Positions 28,387 through 35,827 of a stretch of 64,000 nt of DNA are shown in pieces. The number at the start of each line of letters is the position of its first letter. Position 1 is the stretch's first letter. A program made the translations under genes and the position numbers. A model generated the notes under the pieces. It had not been told where the DNA came from, ran no database searches, and worked only from the letters and a program-made list of their open reading frames with translations. Source of the DNA: Maribacter cobaltidurans (lineage in GTDB: Bacteria > Bacteroidota > Bacteroidia > Flavobacteriales > Flavobacteriaceae); the NCBI RefSeq assembly GCF_002269385.1, contig NZ_CP022957.1, positions 3,401,001-3,465,000 of the forward strand, written 5' to 3'.

Positions 28387-30423
28387 TTGGATAACCTTTA
28401 TAAAAAACAGTCCCTTATTTACAAATATGTTTTATATGTAGTGGCTATAGGATTCATTGTTTTCTTTTTTCCCAAAGGGGGGAAGTTCAAGTATGAATTC
28501 CAAAAGGGTAAACCTTGGCAGTTTGAGACCCTTTATGCTCCTTTTGACTTTTCCATCAAAAAGACAGATGCGGAAATAGCAGAGGAAAAGCAAAATATAA
28601 ACGAAATCAGTGGTCAATATTTTAGGTATGATCAAAAGAAGGTAAATAATGTATATGAGGAATATGAGGATTCATTCAATAGGAGATTCGGTAATTCCGA
28701 TTACACCAATTCACAAAGACGATTTTTAAAGAATATTGGGGAAACACTGCTCGACTCCATTTATAAAAATGGAATTCTTGATAGTAGTGCGGAGCAAATT
28801 AAGGGTAATTCCATATTCTTGGTACGAAATAATGAGGCAACGACTAAACAAGTTTCATCATTCTATAGGATTTCGGACATAAGCAATTTGGTCAAGAATA
28901 AATTGGAGGATGAAAACCTGCAGCAGTTAAGGAATGATTTTGAAAATATTTTTTTCAACCTAATCGTGCCCAATGTGAGTTATGATGCGAGCCTTACCCA
29001 AAAAAGTAGGGAGGATGCCCTTTCAAAAATAAGCTATACAAGGGGTACTGTTGATGAGGGTAAATTAATCATTGCCAAAGGGGAGGTTGTTGAAGGAGAA
29101 AACCTTAAGATATTGGAATCGCTTAAGGCCGAATATGAATCTGAACTATGGACCGCAAACAATTACTACATTATTCTCATAGGTTATACGGTTTTGGTAG
29201 CATTGGTGTTGCTGATGCTCTTACTTTTCCTAAAAAAATATAGGGCTACCATTTATAAAAACAATACGAAGGTAACCTTTATTGTTTTCAACATTTTACA
29301 TATGGTTTTCATAACCACCATGGTGGTCAAATATGACGATTCATTGGTGTTTGTGGTACCCCTTTGTATACTTCCATTAATTTTAAAGACTTTCTTTGAC
29401 GCTAGATTGGGTCTTTTTTCACATGTGCTTACCGTATTGATTTTGGGGTTTGTGGTCCCTAATAGTTTTGAGTATATATTTTTACAGATTATTACGGGAA
29501 TCGTGACCATTTTAACGGTTTCGGAGCTTTACAAAAGAGCCAATCTTTTTATATCCATAGGACAGATTATATCCATTTATGTTGTGGGTTATTTAGCTTT
29601 CCATATAATTCATGAAGGCAACCTGAACAATATTTCCTGGTTTACTTTGGGTCTTTTCTTGCTCAATGGTATGATTACACTTTTTGTACAGCCTTTAATT
29701 TATATTTATGAAAAGATATTTGGTCTAGTTTCCGATGTCTCTTTATTGGAACTTTCGGATACCAACTCAAAATTGCTTAAGGAACTTTCCAATAAAGCTC
29801 CGGGAACATTCAATCACTCCTTACAAGTGGCGAACCTTGCGGAATCGGCCGCCAATGAAATAGGGGCGAATGCCATGTTGGTTAGGGTAGGGGCGTTGTA
29901 TCATGATATTGGTAAGATGAATAATCCTACTTACTTTACCGAAAACCAGATTACCAATGTAAATCCCCATGATGAGATTACACCAAAGGAAAGTGCAAAA
30001 ATCATTATTGATCATGTAATAAAGGGCATAGAACTGGCTCGAAAGAATAATTTACCGGATCGTATTATCGATTTTATACGGTCCCACCATGGAACAACCT
30101 TGGTTTTTTATTTTTATAAAAAGCAAAAGGAACTGGGGTTGGAATTCAACGAAGAAGAATTTAGATATCCTGGGCCCTTGCCCTTTTCGAAGGAGACGGC
30201 AATTTTGATGATGGCAGATTCCGTGGAAGCTGCTTCGAAGAGTCTTAAGGACCCAACCTTTACCATTATCGATGAATTTGTAGATAAGATCATCTCAGGA
30301 CAAATGAAGGCAAATCAGTTCTTAAATGCCGATATCACTTTTAAGGAGATAGAAATCATAAAAAAAATCTTCAAACAGAAGTTGACGAACATCTACCATT
30401 TGAGGGTAGAATATCCAGAGTAG
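28387..30423 (+). CDS. HDIG domain membrane protein (7TMR-HD, PgpH-like)
   Basis: A 678-residue protein with one N-terminal helix (YKYVLYVVAIGFIVFFFP), an extracytoplasmic 7TMR-HDED domain (about residues 40-255), a cluster of about seven transmembrane helices (about 258-460), and a cytoplasmic HD domain. HD motifs seen are NHSLQVANLAESAANEIGAN, GALYHDIGKM and IIDFIRSHHGTTLVFYFYKK. PgpH-type members hydrolyse cyclic di-AMP. The start used is TTG at 28387; no in-frame ATG lies just upstream, and the next methionine is far inside the protein. It stands alone between the thiolase gene (divergent) and the TonB-plug gene. Confidence 0.9.
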   Translation: MDNLYKKQSLIYKYVLYVVAIGFIVFFFPKGGKFKYEFQKGKPWQFETLYAPFDFSIKKTDAEIAEEKQNINEISGQYFRYDQKKVNNVYEEYEDSFNRRFGNSDYTNSQRRFLKNIGETLLDSIYKNGILDSSAEQIKGNSIFLVRNNEATTKQVSSFYRISDISNLVKNKLEDENLQQLRNDFENIFFNLIVPNVSYDASLTQKSREDALSKISYTRGTVDEGKLIIAKGEVVEGENLKILESLKAEYESELWTANNYYIILIGYTVLVALVLLMLLLFLKKYRATIYKNNTKVTFIVFNILHMVFITTMVVKYDDSLVFVVPLCILPLILKTFFDARLGLFSHVLTVLILGFVVPNSFEYIFLQIITGIVTILTVSELYKRANLFISIGQIISIYVVGYLAFHIIHEGNLNNISWFTLGLFLLNGMITLFVQPLIYIYEKIFGLVSDVSLLELSDTNSKLLKELSNKAPGTFNHSLQVANLAESAANEIGANAMLVRVGALYHDIGKMNNPTYFTENQITNVNPHDEITPKESAKIIIDHVIKGIELARKNNLPDRIIDFIRSHHGTTLVFYFYKKQKELGLEFNEEEFRYPGPLPFSKETAILMMADSVEAASKSLKDPTFTIIDEFVDKIISGQMKANQFLNADITFKEIEIIKKIFKQKLTNIYHLRVEYPE

Positions 30424-30547
30424 CCCCTTGTTTTTGTAGCTATTTATATGTTAAAATTTAGTTAGGCCCCGGCTTGCCAGATAATTTTTTCTATATATTT
30501 AAGTCATTCCCCAAAGTTTTAAACCCACTGAAAACAACATTATAAAT

Positions 30548-32929
30548 ATGTATAAAAAACCTTTTTCCTTGGTAAGTACCATAATTTTTTTGTCATTCCA
30601 TATTTTGCTAATGTCACAGGATAGCGGACCTTTTCCGGATGATTTGGAAAGATTGTTCAATAAGGAAAACATTACCTTAATTCAGAATAATGATAAAGAT
30701 TTCCTGAGAACCTGGCAGGAGCATATTGTGCTGCAAACGAATAGGAACGAATTGGATAGTGAGGAGCCTTTGTTTTTTAAGGCATTTATCCTTACGGGAC
30801 CGGAAAGGGTAAGGGCTACATTAAGCAAGGTGTTGCGTATAGATCTATTGGATGACAAAGACCAGGTTCTGGCAACACAGTATCACCGTATTGAAGATGG
30901 TATGGCACAAGGAGCTATTTCTGTACCTAAAAAAATGAAAGAAGGGAATTATCTACTAAAGGCTTATACACAATGGATGAAAAACTACAGAAAGGATACC
31001 TACTACGAGAGGAGTTTTGATTACAATGGAAGAGGGCAGAAAAGAAACGAAAGTAGGCAAGAAAATGTGGAAATACATGTTGCGTTTTATCCTGAAGGTG
31101 GAAAACTTATTGCAGATTTGGAAAATCGATTACTGCTCAAAACTACCAACCAAGATGGTACCGTCTTACATGTTGAAGGTGCGATAGTCGATGAAACAGA
31201 ATCCATAAGCATTCCGATAAAAACTTATTTTGATGGTATGTCTTCAGTGATATTTGTACCAAAGGCAGGAAAAAAGTATAATTTCAGGACTACCAATAAT
31301 GAGTCTTTTGCCCTTCCTGAAATAAAAGAAAGTGGATTTGCAGTTAATGTTAGTTCCTTAAATCCAAAAAATTTAATGGTCAGGGTCCAGTCATCTCATG
31401 AGCTTTTGGGTTCAAACATTTTTCTGCGGGGTGTCATGGACAATGTGCCATACTTTGAGAAAGAATTGGAAGTCAAAACTTCGAGTATGACTTTAGATAT
31501 ACCCAAAGAAGGAATACCTCAAGGTGTACTTGAAATACAGTTGGTTGGCCAAGATAACGCACTTTTGGCCAAAAGACCTGTGGAAATTGGTTCAAATGAA
31601 CTGAATATTTCCATTACACCAATGGAAAATAAAAATGCATTTACCTTAAGGATAACCGATTTGGAAGGAAAACCCGTTGAGGCGGACCTTAGTTTGGGAA
31701 TTTCCCAAGCAGATAGTTTGGATAGTATCTTTTTGGAAAAACCTATTGATAGGGAGATTGGAAAAAATAGGCCTTTTAAACTTCAAAATAAGGACAGGGT
31801 AACGCTGTTTAGGAAAGATTTGGATATAATGACCTCTCAGGAAATTTTGCAACAAACCAAAGTGGAAGGTCTACCAAATACTATTAAATATCCATTTCAA
31901 AGGGGACTTAACCTTTATGGTTATGCTTATAACATGGATGATGAACTTCTAACCAATACCAATATCCAAATTTTTGGTGTTTCCAATGGCGGAGTATTTA
32001 CCAAGGAAATCATGACAGACGCATCAGGAGTGTTGAGACTAGAGGACTTACAATTTGAAGGGGAAACCGAATTGGTATTCAGAACCAATGGTGACGATAC
32101 CAAGTCAAGATTGGTACGATTTGAGCCCAAGGAAGATAATATTAACAATGCTGATAGGAGCGATGAAGAAAATAGAACTAAAGATAAAGCAGTCGATAAA
32201 GGAGACATTGTACAGTCCTCTGCATGGGAGCCAGTTGAGCCTGACCGTTTGATAGAATTGGATGAGGTTTCTGTTACAGATAAAAAACAAAGTGAAAGAA
32301 AAAAAACTGCACCTTCGGTTTATGGAGTTATACCTACAAAAGTCAAGTTTCAGGATTTGGAGACTCCACAAACTATTCCCCAGTTATTCTTAGGGATTCC
32401 AGGGGTACGCGTTCAAGGATTAGGAACCATTGAACCTACGGTTTTATTGCCAAGGGCTGCTGGGATGGGCCAAGTTTTATGGGTTCTTGATGGAATGCCG
32501 TTAGTACAGCCCACCAAACTTTCAGAAATTATTTCTATGGTAAATTATGTCGATGTGGATAGAATTGAAATATTATATGGAGCACAGGCCTCAATTTATG
32601 GTTCAAGAGCAGGCGGAGGAGCTATTATTATTTATACACGCTCCGGATCTTTTTTGGATTCATATAATAGAAAAGATGCCAATATTAAATTTCAAGGTTA
32701 TCATGATTCGTTAAATTTTGAGAAATACCTTGAAGAATTGGAAAAAAAGTCAAGAAGACAACAAAATAACCTTAATACACTTTACTGGAACCCTAATTTG
32801 AAGGCCGATGATAATGGAGAGATTAAGGTAGAATTTAAGTCGCCCATTGAAAATGTTTCGTTCATAAAATTGGAGGCTACCGCCGTAACTGAAAAAGGTG
32901 AGATGGGTAGGTTAAAAGTTGTCTATTAA
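30548..32929 (+). CDS. TonB-plug domain protein without beta-barrel (MG2-like N-terminal part)
   Basis: A 793-residue exported protein with signal peptide (LVSTIIFLSFHILLMSQDSG). The N-terminal half resembles macroglobulin-type domains (NRNELDSEEPLFFKAFILTG, EVHVAFYPEGGKL-like text at about residues 175-190). A TonB-dependent receptor plug domain follows at about residues 595-705 (IPQLFLGIPGVRVQGLGT, GQVLWVLDGMPL, VDRIEILYGAQASIYGSRAG), but there is no downstream 22-strand barrel; the end (IKVEFKSPIENVSFIKLEA) is another Ig-like piece. Such proteins are common in Bacteroidota, with unknown role in the outer envelope. Full length for that architecture, so not a truncation. Confidence 0.85.
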   Translation: MYKKPFSLVSTIIFLSFHILLMSQDSGPFPDDLERLFNKENITLIQNNDKDFLRTWQEHIVLQTNRNELDSEEPLFFKAFILTGPERVRATLSKVLRIDLLDDKDQVLATQYHRIEDGMAQGAISVPKKMKEGNYLLKAYTQWMKNYRKDTYYERSFDYNGRGQKRNESRQENVEIHVAFYPEGGKLIADLENRLLLKTTNQDGTVLHVEGAIVDETESISIPIKTYFDGMSSVIFVPKAGKKYNFRTTNNESFALPEIKESGFAVNVSSLNPKNLMVRVQSSHELLGSNIFLRGVMDNVPYFEKELEVKTSSMTLDIPKEGIPQGVLEIQLVGQDNALLAKRPVEIGSNELNISITPMENKNAFTLRITDLEGKPVEADLSLGISQADSLDSIFLEKPIDREIGKNRPFKLQNKDRVTLFRKDLDIMTSQEILQQTKVEGLPNTIKYPFQRGLNLYGYAYNMDDELLTNTNIQIFGVSNGGVFTKEIMTDASGVLRLEDLQFEGETELVFRTNGDDTKSRLVRFEPKEDNINNADRSDEENRTKDKAVDKGDIVQSSAWEPVEPDRLIELDEVSVTDKKQSERKKTAPSVYGVIPTKVKFQDLETPQTIPQLFLGIPGVRVQGLGTIEPTVLLPRAAGMGQVLWVLDGMPLVQPTKLSEIISMVNYVDVDRIEILYGAQASIYGSRAGGGAIIIYTRSGSFLDSYNRKDANIKFQGYHDSLNFEKYLEELEKKSRRQQNNLNTLYWNPNLKADDNGEIKVEFKSPIENVSFIKLEATAVTEKGEMGRLKVVY

Positions 32930-33016
32930 AATGTACTATTGGTTTTAGGTATTTATTTGAAACAGGGAAAGTTAAAGCGAATGTTACACTGTTTTTTAAA
33001 AAACCTTCTAAAATAG

Positions 33017-33047
33017 TTGCGTGCTTCTGAGGTAAAAATTACATTTG
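33017..33047 (+). promoter_or_regulatory. Promoter of the tRNA-Ser/tRNA-Pro operon
   Basis: TTG (33017-33019), a 20-base spacer, then TACATTTG (33040-33047), an exact TAnnTTTG. tRNA-Ser starts 40 bases downstream. Confidence 0.6.
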
Positions 33048-33087
33048 CATCCGCAATTTGAGCGAACGTTCATAGAAATAAATTATA

Positions 33088-33171
33088 GGAGAGGTGCCGG
33101 AGTGGTAACGGAGCAGATTGCTAATCTGTCGACGCGCAAGTGTCGCATGGGTTCGAGTCCCATTCTCTCCG
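33088..33171 (+). tRNA. tRNA-Ser (anticodon GCT)
   Basis: Cloverleaf of 84 bases. The acceptor arm GGAGAGG pairs with TCTCTCC (last pair G-T), discriminator G. The anticodon arm CAGATTGCTAATCTG gives GCT. A long variable arm (GTCGACGCGCAAGTGTCGC) is typical of tRNA-Ser; the T arm is GGGTTCGAGTCCC. CCA is not encoded. Confidence 0.95.
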
Positions 33172-33197
33172 CAATTTCTTTTAATTTAATAGAGTTT

Positions 33198-33272
33198 CGG
33201 GGTGTAGCGTAGCCCGGTTATCGCGCCTGCTTTGGGAGCAGGAGGTCGCAGGTTCGAATCCTGCCACCCCGA
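33198..33272 (+). tRNA. tRNA-Pro (anticodon TGG)
   Basis: Cloverleaf of 75 bases. The acceptor arm CGGGGTG pairs with CACCCCG, discriminator A. The anticodon arm CCTGCTTTGGGAGCAGG gives TGG; the T arm is GCAGGTTCGAATCCTGC. CCA is not encoded. It is the last core gene before the accessory region. Confidence 0.95.
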
Positions 33273-33282
33273 CCTGAAAATC

Positions 33283-33318
33283 AGAGGTTTATGGATTAAT
33301 TTTCATAGACCTCTTTTT
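33283..33318 (+). terminator. Terminator of the tRNA operon
   Basis: AGAGGTTTATG pairs with CATAGACCTCT (11 pairs, one G-T) with a 10-base loop, followed by a run of five T. Confidence 0.75.
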
Positions 33319-33319
33319 A

Positions 33320-33341
33320 TTTGCACTCAATTTGCACTTAA
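33320..33341 (+). repeat. Tandem 11-base repeat at the tRNA border
   Basis: TTTGCACTCAA is followed directly by TTTGCACTTAA, right after the tRNA terminator and at the point where core gene content stops. It could be a recombination scar (att-like), but no partner copy was found in the window. From here to 33423 no other feature is seen. Confidence 0.35.
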
Positions 33342-33439
33342 ATACTGGTTTTGTATGGTCTTATGTGGATTAATTTGTAGTATAAAAAGATTTTTTGATC
33401 CTACTACTCCGTCCCTATGTAGCTGTAGCCTTCCCCTTC

Positions 33440-34216
33440 TTAGGACATCGCTAAATTCATAAAATTATCATTAATGTTGTCCGTTTCGGGGAAGAATTCT
33501 TCCCCGAAACGGTTCTTGTATTCCCTAGGCGGCATATCCCCGATGGATGAATGGGGATGCCTTGTATTGTAATCCTCCCTCCATTTTTGGGTCAGCGCCC
33601 TTACTTGGTGCAGGTCGTTGAACCAGTATGCATCGAGTACGTCCTCCCTGTAAAACCTGTTCAGGCGTTCCATATATCCATTCTGCATGGGCTTGCCCGG
33701 TTGGATGAACCTGAGTTCGACCCTTTTCTTTTTGCACCATGCCGCCAAGGTCTTGGAGATGAACTCGGGACCGTTGTCGCACCGTATCGTTTTGGGAAGG
33801 CCTATCTCCTCTTCCAGGTGCCCAAGGGTCTCCACGACCTTTCTTGCCGGGTAGTTCAGGCCAACGTCCATTGCCAGTGCCTCACGGTTGCAATCGTCCA
33901 TGACGTTGAACACCCTTACCTTTCTTCCATCGGACAGTACATCGGCCATGAAGTCCATGCTCCATACCTCGTTGAGCTCGATCGGGGCCTCCAACGGGTT
34001 CTTTACCCTTGCCGGGAGTCTTTTCTTATGTTTTCTGCGCAACTTTAGACCCATGTTCCTGTAGACCCTAAGTACACGTTTCCTGTTCCATTTATGGCCT
34101 TCGCGACGAAGCCGTTTAAAATATACCTCGAAACCCCTGGTCGGCAGTTCTTCCGCCAACCTCGATAACGCATCGATGACTTCCGTATCGTCCTTTTTGG
34201 TACGGTAGTACCACAT
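33440..34216 (-). CDS. IS3-family transposase orfB (DDE integrase core)
   Basis: The 258 residues from the internal ATG hold an HTH_21 region (GHKWNRKRVLRVYRNMGLKL) and the rve core: first Asp in VWSMDFMADVL, second in TIRCDNGPEFISK, and Glu in MQNGYMERLNRFYREDVLDA. The frame continues upstream without stop to about 34322, where it meets orfA at an A6G slippery sequence, so the natural product is an OrfAB fusion made by -1 frameshifting. The tail PETDNINDNFMNLAMS runs into the left inverted repeat. Confidence 0.9.
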   Translation of the reverse strand: MWYYRTKKDDTEVIDALSRLAEELPTRGFEVYFKRLRREGHKWNRKRVLRVYRNMGLKLRRKHKKRLPARVKNPLEAPIELNEVWSMDFMADVLSDGRKVRVFNVMDDCNREALAMDVGLNYPARKVVETLGHLEEEIGLPKTIRCDNGPEFISKTLAAWCKKKRVELRFIQPGKPMQNGYMERLNRFYREDVLDAYWFNDLHQVRALTQKWREDYNTRHPHSSIGDMPPREYKNRFGEEFFPETDNINDNFMNLAMS

Positions 34217-34311
34217 CGAACGGGCAAGCCCGATTACCCGGCAGGAACGCGATACGCAGACCGAATAGGCCTCCTGGAGATATTTTGCGCGGTGCTTCTT
34301 GTCGGAAGGCC

Positions 34312-34578
34312 CTAGAACTTTTTTGACAGTACATCCTTTAACATACGAACGTCCAGACTTACATCGGCGTACATCTGTTTGAGCTTGCGGTTCTCATCCT
34401 CGAGCTCTTTGAGCCGCTTCATATGGGCCACTTCCATGCCCCCGTACTTCTTCCTCCAATAGTAAAAGGTGCTCTTGTCAACACCCATCTCGCGGGAGAT
34501 GTCCCCGACACTTCTTCCTTGTTCGTTCTCTTTTAATGCCTTGATGATCTGGCTCTCGGTAAACTTGCTTTTTTTCAT
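34312..34578 (-). CDS. IS3-family transposase orfA
   Basis: 88 residues with an HTH_Tnp_1 domain: KFTESQIIKALKENEQGRSV and VDKSTFYYWRKKYGGMEV, then a leucine-zipper-like helix (LKELEDENRKLKQMYADVSL). The end DVLSKKF is encoded by GATGTACTGTCAAAAAAGTT; the AAAAAAG heptamer allows a -1 shift into orfB. Confidence 0.9.
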   Translation of the reverse strand: MKKSKFTESQIIKALKENEQGRSVGDISREMGVDKSTFYYWRKKYGGMEVAHMKRLKELEDENRKLKQMYADVSLDVRMLKDVLSKKF

Positions 34579-34663
34579 ATGACAGTTAAAATTTAAAGTT
34601 AGAAAATTCTAATTTTAAGCTGTCCTATTTTTAGGGAAGGCTACATTTTTAGGGAAGGCTACA

Positions 34664-35140
34664 ACTCCACGGGCACATCGTTTAATACGGAGTTATTTTG
34701 TAGAGGCATCTTGGCAGGCGATACGAGCCGATCCGGTCATGCAAGCTTACTATCGTAAACACCAAGGTAGAAACGTAAAGAGTATCATTATCAAAGTAGC
34801 GAGAAAACTACTTAGTAGAACATTAGCTGTTATTAAAACAGAGACCCCTTATTGCATAGGAGTACTAGAATAAAAGACAAACCATAACAAAGCTCACAAA
34901 ATAGTAGTGAAACTCGTACCACAAAACAACGTGGGTGATCCAAGGAATTGAAATCACATCTTTATAGCAAGTGGCCGAGTTTATTATAATTTATAATCAT
35001 ACAGATGCTGGTGAACCCTAATAAAAAAGGTGTATCACAAATAGGATGCGGAGCAAGTTATATTAAAAGAAAAAAGGTGGTTTAAAGCAAAAACAAAATA
35101 TTATTTAACTTTAGAGAACTGGACTAGGGCTTTTCATAGG
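34664..35140 (+). mobile_element. Remnant of an IS110-type element (3' part)
   Basis: It contains the last 67 codons of an IS110/IS116 transposase followed by about 270 bases of non-coding DNA that runs to the attC-like core at 35141-35158. The 5' part is missing, probably removed with the IS3 insertion. The right edge (CATAGG before ATACGTTGTT) coincides with the integron core site, as for the two intact IS110 elements. I see no gene in 34874-35140. In IS1111-type members the guide RNA is expected in this 3' part, which is inference only. Confidence 0.6.
34670..34873 (+). pseudogene. IS110-family transposase, C-terminal fragment
   Basis: A frame of 67 residues without start codon. It reads RAHRLIRSYFVEASWQAIR then MQAYYRKHQGRNVKSIIIK and VARKLLSRTLAVIKTETPYC, the conserved Transposase_20 C-terminus with the YRKH motif. 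It is different in sequence from the intact IS110 transposases at 51024 and 55391. Truncated and certainly inactive. Confidence 0.75.
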
Positions 35141-35158
35141 ATACGTTGTTAGGCAACG
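35141..35158. other. attC-like core at the end of the cassette array
   Basis: ATACGTTGTTAGGCAACG. The GTTAGGC part fits the integron core GTTRRRY and is mirrored at 35816-35825 (GTTGCCTAAC) at the other end of the same cassette. The palindrome body on the left side is lost to the IS110 remnant. This is the last cassette boundary recognisable toward the tRNA genes. Confidence 0.6.
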
Positions 35159-35451
35159 TTTTTATTTCCGTAATGTTTTATTTCGTTCAGTTCATTTTCT
35201 TTTGCATCCTTTTCTTCTTCGATATCATAATCGTCTTGAATTCCGAGCCAGAATTTGGCAGAATTGCCAAAATATTTACTCAATCGTAAAGCTGTGTCGG
35301 CTGTTATTCGACGTTTTCCTTTTATGATTTCAGATATTCGAGTTTGCGGAATTTTCAAGTCCTTTGAAAGTCGGTATGCAGTAATTTCAAGTGGCTCAAG
35401 AAATTCAAAATTCAAAATTTCTCCTGGATGTACGTTTGCTAGCTTTTCCAT
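35149..35451 (-). CDS. higA: HigA-type antitoxin
   Basis: A 100-residue XRE-family antitoxin of the VapI/HigA group. The helix-turn-helix spans about residues 22-75 (YRLSKDLKIPQTRISEIIKG, RRITADTALRLSKYFGNSA), preceded by the typical HPGEILNFEFLEPLEIT. It neutralises the toxin encoded just upstream and probably represses the pair. Its stop codon TAA lies inside the cassette core site (GCCTAAC on the minus strand), so gene end and cassette end coincide. Toxin-antitoxin pairs are frequent stabilising cassettes of chromosomal integrons. Confidence 0.9.
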   Translation of the reverse strand: MEKLANVHPGEILNFEFLEPLEITAYRLSKDLKIPQTRISEIIKGKRRITADTALRLSKYFGNSAKFWLGIQDDYDIEEEKDAKENELNEIKHYGNKNVA

Positions 35452-35463
35452 TATTTTACTTTT

Positions 35464-35745
35464 TTAGTGATAGTCGATTATTTCCACCTCGCTTGCGTTT
35501 GCGCTTTGCCAAATGAATATAATGCGCCATTGTTTGTTAATCCGAATACTATAAAACTCTTTTAATTTTCCAGTCAGTTTTTCAAGTCGGTTTGAAGGCG
35601 GAATTCTCAAATCAGCAATATCTTGGGAATTATTCAACATTCTTAATTTTCGACGTCCAACGTTCTGTATTTCAATCGGCATTTTTTTTACTCGGATTCC
35701 GTTCCAAATTTGTTCGGTTTGTTTCGAGCCAAAAGAAATAATCAT
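35464..35745 (-). CDS. higB: HigB/RelE-type toxin
   Basis: A 93-residue toxin with RelE fold: LRIPPSNRLEKLTGKLKEFY and SIRINKQWRIIFIWQ carry the conserved basic and Arg residues of ribosome-dependent mRNA interferases. The toxin-first, antitoxin-second order with a 12-base gap is characteristic of HigBA. The start could also be the internal ATG at residue 22 (MPIEIQNVGRRKL); the first about 20 residues (MIISFGSKQTEQIWNGIRVK) fit the family well. Confidence 0.88.
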   Translation of the reverse strand: MIISFGSKQTEQIWNGIRVKKMPIEIQNVGRRKLRMLNNSQDIADLRIPPSNRLEKLTGKLKEFYSIRINKQWRIIFIWQSANASEVEIIDYH

Positions 35746-35815
35746 AGTTTTGTTTTACGTTACTAACGCCAAAGATAAGCAAATTTTTGAATGTTTTCAG
35801 AATTTTTTTTCAAAT

Positions 35816-35827
35816 GTTGCCTAACGG
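35816..35827. other. attC-like site 2, first part (interrupted)
   Basis: GTTGCCTAACGG closes the HigBA cassette. The site continues at 37480 after an IS1182 insertion flanked by the 4-base duplication ACGG (35824-35827 and 37480-37483). Confidence 0.65.

Larger units (their letters stand above)
33424..34663 (-). mobile_element. IS3-family insertion sequence
   Basis: Inverted ends: TGTAGCCTTCCCCTTCTTAG at the left, and on the opposite strand TGTAGCCTTCCCTAAAAATA at the right (end at 34645). The right end is present twice in tandem (TTTTTAGGGAAGGCTACA ends at 34645 and again at 34663), so the outer limit is uncertain. It carries orfA and orfB joined by a -1 frameshift signal. No clear target duplication is seen. 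It abuts an IS110-type remnant. Confidence 0.8.
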
